From assembly GCA_049511115.1 (NCBI GenBank), contig JBEKYH010000013.1, forward strand, positions 1 through 23,157: 23,157 nt of DNA, read 5' to 3'. The notes below the pieces were generated by a model. It saw only the letters and a program-made list of their open reading frames with translations, made no database searches and was not told the origin of the DNA. Positions 7,759-15,855 of this stretch are shown one piece after another. The DNA is from JBEKYH01 sp049511115 (lineage in GTDB: Bacteria; Planctomycetota; Phycisphaerae; Tepidisphaerales; Tepidisphaeraceae). Every line of letters starts with the position of its first letter. The first letter of the stretch is position 1. A program made the position numbers and the translations under genes.

Positions 7759-7796
7759 GATGATCCTTTGTTGACAAGCGAACGGACAATCAAACA

Positions 7797-7824
7797 ATGT
7801 TACCCGAAGTCGGCCTCGGTTCAA
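7797..7824 (-). promoter_or_regulatory. Candidate sigma-70-type promoter for ilvB
   Basis: On the minus strand TTGAAC (7824-7819) and TAACAT (7802-7797) are spaced by 16 bases, each matching four of six consensus positions. It lies about 40 bases upstream of the ilvB ATG, in the gap shared with the divergent GH43 gene. Confidence 0.35.
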
Positions 7825-7893
7825 AATATATTTAAGGCAAGGTTCGCACTACAGTTACCGTGCGGCGGCGGACATATCCGGAGGAACAAATCC

Positions 7894-9552
7894 ATGCTAC
7901 CCGCGCCAAAACCAGCGGAATGCCATCCCAACATCTTCCGTAGGGTGGGGAACGCCCACCCTTTCGCGAAGCGGTGGGCCATGCCCACCCTACATTACTC
8001 GGCCCTCTTTATATCAATCGTCTCCTCGCTCATGTGCACAACGGCTCTTTTCGCCCAATCAACTCCCCTGACCTGGGGCGACCAAGGCGACGGCACCTAC
8101 AAAAACCCCATCCTCAAATCGGATTATTCGGACCCGGATGTTATTCGCGTCGGCCCGGACTTCTACCTGGTGGCATCGGATTTCAATTATGTCGGCATTC
8201 AGGTGCTCCATTCCAACGATCTGGTCAATTGGCAAATCATCGGGCAGGTTTTCGACAAACTGGCCATGGACCCCAAATATGACCAGATGAAAGGCTATGG
8301 CGAAGGCACCTGGGCCCCATCCCTCCGCTTCCACAACGGCGAGTTTTACCTTTACGTCTGCACGCCGCACGACGGGCTATTCATGTGGCACACCAAAAAC
8401 CCCAGCGGCCCATGGTCAGATATGGTGACAGTGAAAAAAGTGGATTCCTGGGAAGACCCCTGCCCCTTCTGGGACGATGACGGCAACGCCTACCTGGTCC
8501 ATTCGCACAAAGGCGCCGGCCCGCTCATTCTGCACAAGATGAGCCCCGACGGCACCCAACTATTGGATGACGGCAAACTCATCTACCAGGGCCCCAACTC
8601 CGAGGGTCCCAAGTTCTACAAACGGCATGGCTACTACTTTATATCCCTCCCCGAAGGCGGCGTTGCCACGGGCGGCCAGACGCTTTTGCGATCGAAGGAC
8701 ATCTACGGTCCCTACGAGCGGCGGCAGGTTTTGCCCAATGGCTCGCCCCATCAGGGCGGCATGGTCGAACTGGATAATGGCCAAGCCTGGTTCATCTCTT
8801 TCAAGGAAACCGGCTATCTCGGCCGCATTCCGTACCTGAACCCCGTCAAATGGGGCGACGATGATTGGCCGGTCTTCGGCGATAATGGCAAACCCGTCGA
8901 TTCATGGCCCAAGCCCGATGTCGGGCAGGTATTTCCAGTTTCACATCCCGCAACCAGCGACGAATTCGACGCAACCACGCTTTCCCCCATCTGGCAATGG
9001 AATCACAACCCCGTCGCGGCCGGGTGGTCACTCACCGAACGCCCCGGCTATTTGCGCCTAGAAGCCCTCCCCGCCGATTCGATGGCGACCGCCCGAAACA
9101 CCCTGACTGAAAAACTCTGGGATTCCGCCGGCGTTATCGACGTGAAAATGGACGTATCCGCCTTCGCCGACGGCCAGCGGGCCGGATTCACCTTCATCAC
9201 CGGCAACAAGTTCGGCTGGATCGGAGTATCTCAAGACAACGGCGTGCGCCGCATCGCCTGGGATAACGACGGCGGAATTGGTCCCGTCGTAACCGCGGCC
9301 GACGTTTATCTGCGCGGCGTTTACGAAGGCAAAACCGCCCGACTGCAATACAGCCTGGACGGGAAAAACTTCACGGACACCAGAACGACCTTCACCCTCG
9401 GCTTTATGTTCTGGAAAGGCGCTCGGCCGGGAATTTTCTGCTATGGTCCTGGCGGAGGATCGGCGGATTTTGATTATATCCATTATCGCTACGCCGCCAC
9501 GCTTGCGGACCTGGGCCTGACGCCCGCCGCGGATAATCAGTGGCAAAAGTAA
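7894..9552 (+). CDS. Exported glycoside hydrolase family 43 (beta-xylosidase/arabinofuranosidase type)
   Basis: A 552-residue protein from the ATG at 7894, which follows a strong GGAGGA site. The five-bladed GH43 domain spans about residues 68-345. General base Asp80 lies in YSDPDVIRVG, the pKa-tuning Asp188 in SWEDPCPFWDDDGNAYLVH, and general acid Glu237 in EGPKFYKRHGYYFI. A C-terminal concanavalin-like domain (about 355-540, from FDATTLSPIWQWNHNP to DFDYIHYRY) fits the GH43 C2/beta-xylosidase type. The enzyme should release xylose or arabinose from side chains or oligosaccharides outside the cytoplasm. The signal peptide core SALFISIVSSLMCTTALFAQ (36-55) is preceded by about 35 residues, part of which is a translated family B palindrome. 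A second start at 7981, inside that palindrome, would give a compact signal peptide but has no ribosome site. GH35 follows after 14 bases. Confidence 0.9.
   Translation: MLPAPKPAECHPNIFRRVGNAHPFAKRWAMPTLHYSALFISIVSSLMCTTALFAQSTPLTWGDQGDGTYKNPILKSDYSDPDVIRVGPDFYLVASDFNYVGIQVLHSNDLVNWQIIGQVFDKLAMDPKYDQMKGYGEGTWAPSLRFHNGEFYLYVCTPHDGLFMWHTKNPSGPWSDMVTVKKVDSWEDPCPFWDDDGNAYLVHSHKGAGPLILHKMSPDGTQLLDDGKLIYQGPNSEGPKFYKRHGYYFISLPEGGVATGGQTLLRSKDIYGPYERRQVLPNGSPHQGGMVELDNGQAWFISFKETGYLGRIPYLNPVKWGDDDWPVFGDNGKPVDSWPKPDVGQVFPVSHPATSDEFDATTLSPIWQWNHNPVAAGWSLTERPGYLRLEALPADSMATARNTLTEKLWDSAGVIDVKMDVSAFADGQRAGFTFITGNKFGWIGVSQDNGVRRIAWDNDGGIGPVVTAADVYLRGVYEGKTARLQYSLDGKNFTDTRTTFTLGFMFWKGARPGIFCYGPGGGSADFDYIHYRYAATLADLGLTPAADNQWQK
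7940..7993. repeat. Family B palindrome, copy B2, inside the GH43 N-terminus
   Basis: TAGGGTGGGGAACGCCCACC faces GGTGGGCCATGCCCACCCTA. The element is 54 bp, keeps the GH43 frame open, and is translated as part of RRVGNAHPFAKRWAMPTLHY. It lies between the gene's ribosome site/ATG and the hydrophobic core of the signal peptide. Confidence 0.9.
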
Positions 9553-9566
9553 AGGGAACTGATCCT

Positions 9567-11525
9567 ATGAAACTCTCCACACTCAAGCACCTCACCGTCG
9601 CCGCCCTCTTTTTGGCTTTGGCCGCGCCTTTTGCCAAAGCCATCCCTACCCCCGATGACGGCAAGCCGCACAAGTTCTCGTTGCACGACAGCGCTTTCTA
9701 CATCGACGACCAGCCCGTGCGCATCATCGCCGGGGAAATGCACCCCGGCCGGATTCAGCCGGAATTCTGGGACGACCGGATCAAAAAAGCCAAGGCGATG
9801 GGCATCAACACCATCAGCGTCTACCTCTTCTGGAACGAGATCGAGCCGACCGAAGGCAACTTCACCTTCACGGGAATCACCGACATCCATCGCTTTGCCA
9901 AGCTCTGCCAGGACAACGGCATGTGGCTCATCGTGCGGGCCGGCCCGTACATTTGCGGCGAGTGGGAATTCGGCGGCTTTCCCGCCTGGTTCCTCAAGCA
10001 TCCCGAGATCAAGCCGCGCACCAACGAGCCGACGTACATGAACTACTGCAAGCAGTACATCGACAAACTCCACGAGCAGCTCGGCGACATGCAGGTCACC
10101 CACGGCGGCCCGATCATCATGGTGCAGATCGAAAACGAACTGCACGCGATTAACGATTACCTGAAGGGCTTGAAGGACGATTTCGTGAGTTCGGGTTTTG
10201 ATTGCCAATTGATGACGTGCGACCCCTCAGGCCAGCCGTGGACGACTATCCAGGGCCTGCCCGATGTCCTCCGCGGCTATAACGGCTTCCCCCAGCAAAT
10301 CGATACCATGCGCTATGCGCAGGCGTCAGCGGTCGCCAAGCCGATGGGTTACCCGATTTATTCTCCTGAAGTCTACACCGGATGGTTTGCGACCTGGGGG
10401 CAGTGGCGCGGAGCCAAGTCGCCCAAAGTGTCGATCGCTGCTCAGGTCAGAGACACGCAGATTCTCATCGACCATAAGGATGTCTCCTGGTGCTTTTACC
10501 TCTTCAACGGCGGCACCAATTTCGGCTACATGGGCGGCCCCAACAGCGGGCGCGCCGTGCAGACCTCCTATGATTACGATTCGCCGGTCGATGAACTCGG
10601 CCGCGTGACGCCCAAATATACCGCCCTGCGCGACTTGCTCATCAAGGGGCTGAACATCACTCCGCCCCCTGTGCCGGCTGATCCGGCTGTGATCGAAATC
10701 CCCGCCTTTTCAATGAATCAGGATTCGCCCCTGCTCTCTCGCCTTCCCGACGCGGTGACCACCGATGACGTGGAGCCGATGGAAATGCTCGGTCAGAACT
10801 ATGGCTTCATCGACTACCGCAAGACATTCCCCGGGGGACTCAAAGGGACCTTGGACATCGGTATTCCCCGCGATTACGCCAGCGTGATGATCGACGGCAA
10901 AGTCGTCGGCGAAGCCTTCAGCGCGCTGATGGGCGGCGGTCGCGGCCGCGGCGCAAACGCCCCCGGCTACACCGTGACCGTCAATCAGGACGGGCCGTGC
11001 ACGCTGGACATCCTGGTTCATAACCTGGGGCGTAATAGCCTGCCGATTGATATGAACGGCAGCAAAAAAGGCTTGAACGCCAACCCCAAACTGGACGGCA
11101 CGCCCCTGACCGGGTGGCAGATTTATTCGCTGCCGCTGGATGATCCCTCGGCGCTTCCCGCCGCGAAGGATGCCTCAGCCAGCGCCGCGCCGACTGGCCC
11201 GACCTTCTTCACCGGAACCTTCAATCTCAACTCCCTCGGCGAAACCTACCTCGACATGACCAACTGGCATTTCGGCGTGGTCTGGGTCAACGGCCATAAC
11301 CTGGGCCGCTATTGGGATGTCGGCTCGACCCGGGCGATTTATCTCCCCAGCACCTGGCAAAAAGCCGGCGCCAACCAGATCACCGTCCTGGAACTCGGCA
11401 AGCCGCCGGAGACGGCCCAAATAAAGGGTGTGGCCAACATGATCGAAACGCCGGCGACGCCGATTCAGCCGCTCTGGGTGGCGGCGGCGGCGCCGGCGGC
11501 GACCCCCGCGGCAAAGGGGAATTGA
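9567..11525 (+). CDS. Exported glycoside hydrolase family 35 beta-galactosidase
   Basis: A 652-residue enzyme expected to remove terminal beta-linked galactose. Residues 1-25 form a Sec signal peptide ending AKAIP. The catalytic (beta/alpha)8 barrel runs from about 36 to 370: GEMHPGRIQPEFWDDRI (56-72), the GH35 signature RAGPYICGEWEFGGFPAWF (124-142), acid/base Glu191 in VQIENELHA, and nucleophile Glu268 in YSPEVYTGWFATWG. C-terminal sandwich domains include the jellyroll block WVNGHNLGRYW that is usual at the end of GH35. The protein finishes in an Ala/Pro-rich tail. The ATG at 9567 follows an AAGGGA site and lies 14 bases after the GH43 stop, so the two are probably co-transcribed. An upstream in-frame ATG at 9540 overlaps GH43 and lacks support. 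Confidence 0.93.
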   Translation: MKLSTLKHLTVAALFLALAAPFAKAIPTPDDGKPHKFSLHDSAFYIDDQPVRIIAGEMHPGRIQPEFWDDRIKKAKAMGINTISVYLFWNEIEPTEGNFTFTGITDIHRFAKLCQDNGMWLIVRAGPYICGEWEFGGFPAWFLKHPEIKPRTNEPTYMNYCKQYIDKLHEQLGDMQVTHGGPIIMVQIENELHAINDYLKGLKDDFVSSGFDCQLMTCDPSGQPWTTIQGLPDVLRGYNGFPQQIDTMRYAQASAVAKPMGYPIYSPEVYTGWFATWGQWRGAKSPKVSIAAQVRDTQILIDHKDVSWCFYLFNGGTNFGYMGGPNSGRAVQTSYDYDSPVDELGRVTPKYTALRDLLIKGLNITPPPVPADPAVIEIPAFSMNQDSPLLSRLPDAVTTDDVEPMEMLGQNYGFIDYRKTFPGGLKGTLDIGIPRDYASVMIDGKVVGEAFSALMGGGRGRGANAPGYTVTVNQDGPCTLDILVHNLGRNSLPIDMNGSKKGLNANPKLDGTPLTGWQIYSLPLDDPSALPAAKDASASAAPTGPTFFTGTFNLNSLGETYLDMTNWHFGVVWVNGHNLGRYWDVGSTRAIYLPSTWQKAGANQITVLELGKPPETAQIKGVANMIETPATPIQPLWVAAAAPAATPAAKGN

Positions 11526-11563
11526 CGCGGCCGATTTCGTGCTATGATTGGCAAAGGTGCCCG

Positions 11564-11761
11564 ATGGACGTAACCATTTCAATCCCGGACAACGTCGCGG
11601 CCAAGCTGCGCGAGAGAGCCTCGGCGAGCGGTGAACCCGTGCCCGCATACACATTGAAGCTCGTTGAGCAGGCGATCCAGGGACCGACTCTTGAGGAACT
11701 GCTTGCGCCAATTCAGGCGGACTTTGCCCGAAGTGGGATGAGTGAAACCAAATCCCGTTGA
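11564..11761 (+). CDS. Orphan antitoxin-like small protein, C-terminally short
   Basis: A 65-residue protein beginning MDVTISIPDNVAAKLRERAS, the beta-strand-plus-helix start seen in many ribbon-helix-helix or VapB-type antitoxins. It continues with ELLAPIQADFARSGMSE, a linker common in planctomycete and cyanobacterial antitoxins that pair with PIN toxins. In those relatives another 15-25 acidic residues usually follow; here the frame ends after TKSR. No toxin gene follows: the next gene, only 13 bases on, is an esterase on the other strand. It follows the GH35 stop by 38 bases and could be read from the same transcript. It is probably an antitoxin remnant, or a DNA-binding protein acting alone. 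Confidence 0.6.
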   Translation: MDVTISIPDNVAAKLRERASASGEPVPAYTLKLVEQAIQGPTLEELLAPIQADFARSGMSETKSR

Positions 11762-11774
11762 TTAACCCACGGCG

Positions 11775-12656
11775 CTACTGCCCCAGCGTCTGCGTCAGCC
11801 ACGCAACCATCTTCGCCTTGTAGCTCGTATCCAGCGTTTCCCATTTGGCCATGCCATGCACGCCCTTGTCGATGGTGATGAGCTGGCACGGGATGCTCAT
11901 CGACGTGAGCGCCGCCTGGAAATTGATCGATTGCTGATAAAGCACGCTCCGGTCGGCTGTGCCGTGGATGAGCAAAAACGGCGGCATGCCCGGCTTCACG
12001 TAATTGATCGGCGACATCTGATGCAGAATCTGCCGGGCGGTATCGTCAAATGTTTTGCGGCCGATCAGCGCCTGCGCCGACACGCTTAAGCCACCGCGGC
12101 GTTCGGTGTCGGCCACCATGTCCGTCGGAGCGGCAAATCCCACGACCGCCTGCACGGCCGTGCCCTCGCCGCCGCTGGTCGCCGCGAGGCAGACCAGGTG
12201 CCCGCCCGCGGATTCGCCGATCAGGGCGATGCGCTTGGGGTCGCCCTTATAAGTAGCGGCATGCGCCTTCACCCAACGGATGGCCGTCTGCACATCTTCA
12301 AAACACGCCGGCCAGGGATACTTGGGCGCCAGCCGGTAATTAATGGAAAACCAGACAAAATGCCCCTGCGTCAGCGGCGTAAACAGCGGCGTGATATCGC
12401 GGCCCTTATCCCCCCCGCTCCACCCGCCGCCATGCACAATAATCGCCACCGGAAACGGCCCCGCCCCGTCCGGCGTATCCGCGTCGAGTTTGAGCGACTC
12501 CCCACCGGCATACCCGTACTGTATATCGCCCACGAAATGCCCCAAAATCGCCAGCTCAGTGGCGGGAGTCGCCGTTTGCCGCTGCTGAGCGAAGGACTCC
12601 ATCGGGAAGGCAATTGCCAGAACGAGAGATGCGATAATCGTGGCGCCCTGTTTCAT
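11775..12656 (-). CDS. Exported alpha/beta-hydrolase esterase (BD-FAE / carboxylesterase type)
   Basis: A 293-residue serine hydrolase with a signal peptide (residues 1-24, ending ESFAQ). The oxyanion motif HGGGW is at 75-79, the nucleophile Ser149 in LIGESAGGH, Asp235 in LLIHGTADRSV and His267 in KGVHGM, which together make a full catalytic triad. The fold matches the group of bacterial esterases that includes acetyl-xylan and bifunctional feruloyl esterases. Lying next to GH43 and GH35 genes, removal of acetyl or feruloyl groups from decorated xylan or pectin is a reasonable inference, but substrate cannot be read from sequence. It is convergent with the GH35 transcript. The ATG at 12656 gives a normal signal peptide. 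Confidence 0.88.
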   Translation of the reverse strand: MKQGATIIASLVLAIAFPMESFAQQRQTATPATELAILGHFVGDIQYGYAGGESLKLDADTPDGAGPFPVAIIVHGGGWSGGDKGRDITPLFTPLTQGHFVWFSINYRLAPKYPWPACFEDVQTAIRWVKAHAATYKGDPKRIALIGESAGGHLVCLAATSGGEGTAVQAVVGFAAPTDMVADTERRGGLSVSAQALIGRKTFDDTARQILHQMSPINYVKPGMPPFLLIHGTADRSVLYQQSINFQAALTSMSIPCQLITIDKGVHGMAKWETLDTSYKAKMVAWLTQTLGQ

Positions 12657-12733
12657 GGTCTTCCCATTCTAAAGGATCGGGCGCTCGACCGGAACGAAAA
12701 TGGGTCCCACATGAACCCTCTTAATCCTTCGGT

Positions 12734-12767
12734 TCTTCTTCGCGTCCTTCGCGTCTTCGCGGTAAAA
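12734..12767. repeat. Family A repeat, isolated outer arm (A2)
   Basis: CTTCTTCGCGTCCTTCGCGT, then CTTCGCGGTAAAA, matches the right outer arm of copy A1 (3030-3065). No partner arm or inner module is present, so this is a solo fragment in the gap between the esterase and lipoprotein genes. Confidence 0.75.
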
Positions 12768-12868
12768 ACGTCTTTTCTTCTGTTGCTTTTCCCCGAATAT
12801 CGTTAGAATCCACCTAAGTTGCGGCGCGGAGCGCCGCCGAGGGGCAGGAAAAAACCAAGGATGGTTTT

Positions 12869-14128
12869 ATGTTGGCACGTCGCGCGATCGCTTTCACAAC
12901 CATCGGAGTTTTAGCATTAGCCGCAGGCTGCTCGCAGACTTCCTCGATGCTGTCGTGGATGTCCGGCGGCCACGACAGCGGCGCCGCGCCCGTGGCGGCC
13001 GCGCCGCAGCCAACCACTCAACCCGCCGATGCGGCCGCGCCCATGGACAGCGAGTCGGCCGCGGCCCTGGCGGCCAAGGTCAAATCCTACGCACAAGACG
13101 AAGGTGCGCAAGTCGATAAGCGCAACAACGCGGCCACCAACGCGCCGGCCACTCAGCCGGTCAGCGACATCATCGCCCGGCTCGACACATATCACACCAA
13201 TTCGCTCAGCCTCACGCCCTATGAGCAGGATGTGCCCACGCCCGCGCATCATGATTCGGCGGCGAGCACCGACGCCGCCTCCGAAGGCGACGCCGCCGTG
13301 CAGGCCGCCGCAACGGCAACCGTCTCCAAATCCGCCAACGCCCTCAGCCCCACCGGCGACGCCAATTTCCCCATGATCGTCCCCGAAGGCGCCGACCAGC
13401 AGGCCCAGCCCGCGTCGGCATCCGACGCGCCGGTCACGGCCGACCAGGCCGAGCATCTCGCCGCCCAGCACCTGCGCGATGATCCCGCCGATCTGGACGG
13501 CCAGTTGAATTACCAGTTGCTCATGTTCGTCGAGGGCCAACCCGTCCCGCAGATGTCCGCGCTCGCCGGCCTGCGGGCCGAAGATCGCCAGGTCATCTCC
13601 ACGCTCATGGACGGCCTGAGCAATTTCCGCAATGTCGTGCGCTCCAGCAACAACAGCCTGCTCGCCGACAAGGTGCGCCCCCTGGTGGACATGAGCGACC
13701 GCCTGCGCAGCGAATCCGAACTCACCCTGCACAACGTGACGCTCTGCACCAAGGTTGACAGCTACGGCGTATACAAAGCCGTCGATTCCGACCGCTTCAT
13801 CGCCGGCCATGAGAACCAGGTGATCGTCTACGCCGAAGTGGAAAACTTTCAGTCGCAGGCCACCAACGACAATCAATGGCAAACCAAACTATCGGAAGAA
13901 ATGGTCCTCTACACTGAAAGCGGGATGCCCGTCTGGCCCGCCAAAAACCAGGTCGATTCCGTCGTCGATCTCTGCCACGAACACCGCCACGATTTCTTCG
14001 TCGCCAAACTCATCACCCTGCCGCAGAACCTTACCATCGGCCGGTATCTGCTGAAGCTGACCGTGACCGACCAGGAAGCCAACCGCGTCGCCGAGGCGAC
14101 CACGCCAGTGGAGATTGTGGTGGAATAA
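12869..14128 (+). CDS. Large lipoprotein of unknown function
   Basis: A 419-residue protein preceded by AAGGA. A lipoprotein signal is clear: a hydrophobic stretch, then LALAAGC with Cys21 as the lipidated residue. Residues 22-215 are Ala/Pro/Thr/Asp-rich and low in complexity, like a flexible periplasmic linker. Residues about 215-419 look folded: a helical segment (NFRNVVRSSNNSLLADKVRP), then a beta-rich domain with FIAGHENQVIVYAEVENF, HRHDFFVAKLITLP and GRYLLKLTVTDQEANRV, reminiscent of an Ig-like or carbohydrate-binding sandwich. No enzyme motif was recognised. Envelope location is well supported; function is not. A short GC hairpin (12821-12837) sits in the leader. The long minus-strand frames opposite it are mirrors of its codon bias. 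Confidence 0.85.
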   Translation: MLARRAIAFTTIGVLALAAGCSQTSSMLSWMSGGHDSGAAPVAAAPQPTTQPADAAAPMDSESAAALAAKVKSYAQDEGAQVDKRNNAATNAPATQPVSDIIARLDTYHTNSLSLTPYEQDVPTPAHHDSAASTDAASEGDAAVQAAATATVSKSANALSPTGDANFPMIVPEGADQQAQPASASDAPVTADQAEHLAAQHLRDDPADLDGQLNYQLLMFVEGQPVPQMSALAGLRAEDRQVISTLMDGLSNFRNVVRSSNNSLLADKVRPLVDMSDRLRSESELTLHNVTLCTKVDSYGVYKAVDSDRFIAGHENQVIVYAEVENFQSQATNDNQWQTKLSEEMVLYTESGMPVWPAKNQVDSVVDLCHEHRHDFFVAKLITLPQNLTIGRYLLKLTVTDQEANRVAEATTPVEIVVE

Positions 14129-14194
14129 GGCGTGGCGCGCCCGCGGAAGACAATTACAGAAAGCGGCAGTAGCCGTTTCGATTTTTTCGACCAT

Positions 14195-14223
14195 TGCCTT
14201 TGTTTCGTTTGCCCGATAGCATA
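14195..14223 (+). promoter_or_regulatory. Candidate promoter and direct-repeat operator for the HTH/PIN pair
   Basis: TTGCCT (14195-14200) and TAGCAT (14218-14223) are spaced by exactly 17 bases. The motif GCATAA is repeated at 14220 and 14228 (GCATAAAGCATAAGG), overlapping and following the -10 box. Toxin-antitoxin operons are usually repressed by the antitoxin at such a place, so an operator role is plausible. Confidence 0.4.
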
Positions 14224-14251
14224 AAGCATAAGGGGCAAAACGGAGCTTGGT

Positions 14252-14701
14252 ATGCCCGCCGCTATTCTGCGTGAACCTGTTGCCCCCACGGGGGCCCAAG
14301 CCAAATTGGCCGGTGACTCAAGCCGGCGGCTGTCGCGATACGCGCAGCGCGACCTGAAACTGCAAATAGTCGGAAAACACGGTGAAACGATCACCCTCCC
14401 AGCGCCAGCCGTGCGGCTCCTGATTCGACTGTTGTCGGAAATGTCCGACGGAAACGCCGTGGCCCTGATGCCCGTCCATGCGGAGCTGACCACACAGCAG
14501 GCCGCCGACGCGCTCGGCGTGTCGCGTCCGTTTCTGGTTAAACTCCTCGACGAAGGCCGCCTGCCGTCCCGCAAGGTGGGCACTCATCGGCGCGTGCTGA
14601 TCAGCGATCTGCTGGCCTATCGACACAAAACAGACCTGCGGCGCCTTAAGGCGCTCGAGGAGCTGGCCGCGCAGGCTCAGGAACTGAAGATGGGCTATTA
14701 A
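14252..14701 (+). CDS. Excisionase-type HTH antitoxin
   Basis: A 149-residue protein with a GGAG site before the ATG. The N-terminal half (about 1-75) is a helical region with KLQIVGKHGETITLPAPAVR. A MerR/excisionase-type helix-turn-helix follows at about 86-130: LTTQQAADALGVSRPFLVKL, then the wing GRLPSRKVGTHRRVLISDL. The C-terminal helix (131-149) would contact the toxin. This layout is common for antitoxins upstream of PIN-domain genes, which bind the promoter and block the toxin. The PIN gene starts 27 bases downstream. A candidate promoter lies just before it. Confidence 0.85.
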   Translation: MPAAILREPVAPTGAQAKLAGDSSRRLSRYAQRDLKLQIVGKHGETITLPAPAVRLLIRLLSEMSDGNAVALMPVHAELTTQQAADALGVSRPFLVKLLDEGRLPSRKVGTHRRVLISDLLAYRHKTDLRRLKALEELAAQAQELKMGY

Positions 14702-14728
14702 GCCCCGACTGATTTTGGCGCTGCGCGC

Positions 14729-15298
14729 ATGGCCAAACCCACGGTTCTCTACGACGCCTGCGTGCTTTACCCAGCCCCGCTGCGCGACCTGTTAATGCAG
14801 CTTTCTACGGCGGATCTCTTCCGCGCTCGCTGGACGGAGCGGATTCACGCCGAATGGATGCGCAGCGTTTTGGATAATCGGCCCGACCTGACGCGCGCCC
14901 AGCTTGAGCGAACGCGGCGTTTGATGGACGCCCACGTTTTGGATTGCCTCGTTACCGGATACGAAAACCTCATCGACGGGCTTGTATTGCCCGATCCCGA
15001 TGATCGCCACGTCCTCGCGGCAGCGATTGCCGCCGGCGCAAGCCTCATTGTGACCTACAACCTGCACGACTTTCCGCGGCGGATTCTCGCTCGACACAGA
15101 ATTGAGGCTCAACATCCGGACGCTTTCCTGTCCCAACTGCTGGAAGAAAACGGCGCCGCATTCTGCTCCGCCGCGCGGCGGCAGCGTCAAAGCCTGAAAA
15201 ACCCGCCAAAATCAGTCCCTGAGTTTCTCGAAATTCTTGTCCGCCAACAGTTGCCCCGAACCGTTGCCAACCTCCGAGATTTCGCGACCGCCTTGTGA
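14729..15298 (+). CDS. PIN-domain ribonuclease toxin
   Basis: A 189-residue PIN-fold protein, the likely toxin partner of the preceding HTH protein. Acidic residues that would hold Mg2+ are visible: Asp9 in LYDACVLYP, Glu42 in RIHAEWMRS, Asp91/Asp92 in LPDPDDRHVLAAAIAAGA and Asp114 in TYNLHDFP. It belongs to the longer PIN group whose C-terminal helical extension (residues 125-189) goes beyond small VapC toxins of about 130 residues. PIN toxins cleave RNA, often tRNA or rRNA; the target here is unknown. There is no strong ribosome site, which suggests coupling to the antitoxin. Confidence 0.85.
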   Translation: MAKPTVLYDACVLYPAPLRDLLMQLSTADLFRARWTERIHAEWMRSVLDNRPDLTRAQLERTRRLMDAHVLDCLVTGYENLIDGLVLPDPDDRHVLAAAIAAGASLIVTYNLHDFPRRILARHRIEAQHPDAFLSQLLEENGAAFCSAARRQRQSLKNPPKSVPEFLEILVRQQLPRTVANLRDFATAL

Positions 15299-15467
15299 TT
15301 CGCGCCAAAGACCCAACCGCGTCGCCGAGGCGACTTCGCCGATTCGCCCTCAAGCAATCTCGCCGGATGAGGTTGTTAGACCGTCGCCGCTTACAAAAAA
15401 GAGTTGAAAAAATACATACGCCTACGCCGCCTCACTCCCTAAAATACGCAGGAGGAGATCATCGCCC

Positions 15468-15716
15468 ATGAAACCCCTGCTTCGACTCATCGGTCACATT
15501 CTCGTTCTCGTCATTGGCATTTTCATCGGCGTCCTGTGGGGCGTTAACCATCCCACGCAGGCGGCCGACATCAACCAGCAGGAGCAGATCGCGGCCACCA
15601 AGGCCAAGATCGAACTCCTCGAAAAATTCGGCGGCAGCATCCCCAACGGCCAGCAAATGCTCGATGACGAGAAAAAGAAACTGGATGCCGTAACCACGCA
15701 ACCAACGACGCCGTGA
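15468..15716 (+). CDS. Small membrane-anchored coiled-coil protein
   Basis: An 82-residue protein behind a GGAGGAG site. Residues 8-26 form one transmembrane helix (GHILVLVIGIFIGVLWGVN). Residues 37-74 are a charged helix with heptad character (EQIAATKAKIELLEKFGG ... MLDDEKKKLDAV), and a short Thr/Pro tail ends the chain. The likely topology is a membrane anchor with a helix in the periplasm or cytoplasm. No family was recognised. A family A repeat begins 10 bases after the stop. Confidence 0.75.
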   Translation: MKPLLRLIGHILVLVIGIFIGVLWGVNHPTQAADINQQEQIAATKAKIELLEKFGGSIPNGQQMLDDEKKKLDAVTTQPTTP

Positions 15717-15726
15717 GAAAATGCAA

Positions 15727-15846
15727 TCTCACCGCCCGCTCGGCTCCGCCTCGCTAGAGGACACGGAGGACACAGAGGTAAATCAAAATTCAATTTGAAT
15801 TTGATTTCGGTTTTCCTCCGTGTGCTCTGCGTCCTCTGTGGTGAGA
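15727..15846. repeat. Family A repeat, inner module only (A3)
   Basis: TCTCACC at the left and GGTGAGA at the right enclose AGAGGACACGGAGGACACAG and its complement CTGTGCTCTGCGTCCT around AAATCAAAATTCAATTTGAA. The left arm carries the CGCTCGGCTCCGCCTCGCTAG-type insert also seen in A1. The outer GCGAAG arms are absent. It fills the gap between convergent genes, so it may end transcripts from both sides. Confidence 0.85.
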
Positions 15847-15855
15847 ATCTGGTTT

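Noticed and set aside
6001..7893. Very long plus-strand open frame antisense to ilvB that joins onto GH43
   Set aside because: The ilvB strand carries all catalytic motifs. The antisense frame stays open because of GC-rich codon bias and has no recognisable domain before the GH43 start at 7894.
12917..13882. Minus-strand open frame of about 320 codons opposite the lipoprotein
   Set aside because: The plus strand has a ribosome site and lipobox. The minus frame is Gly/Arg/Val-rich low complexity, typical of an antisense shadow.
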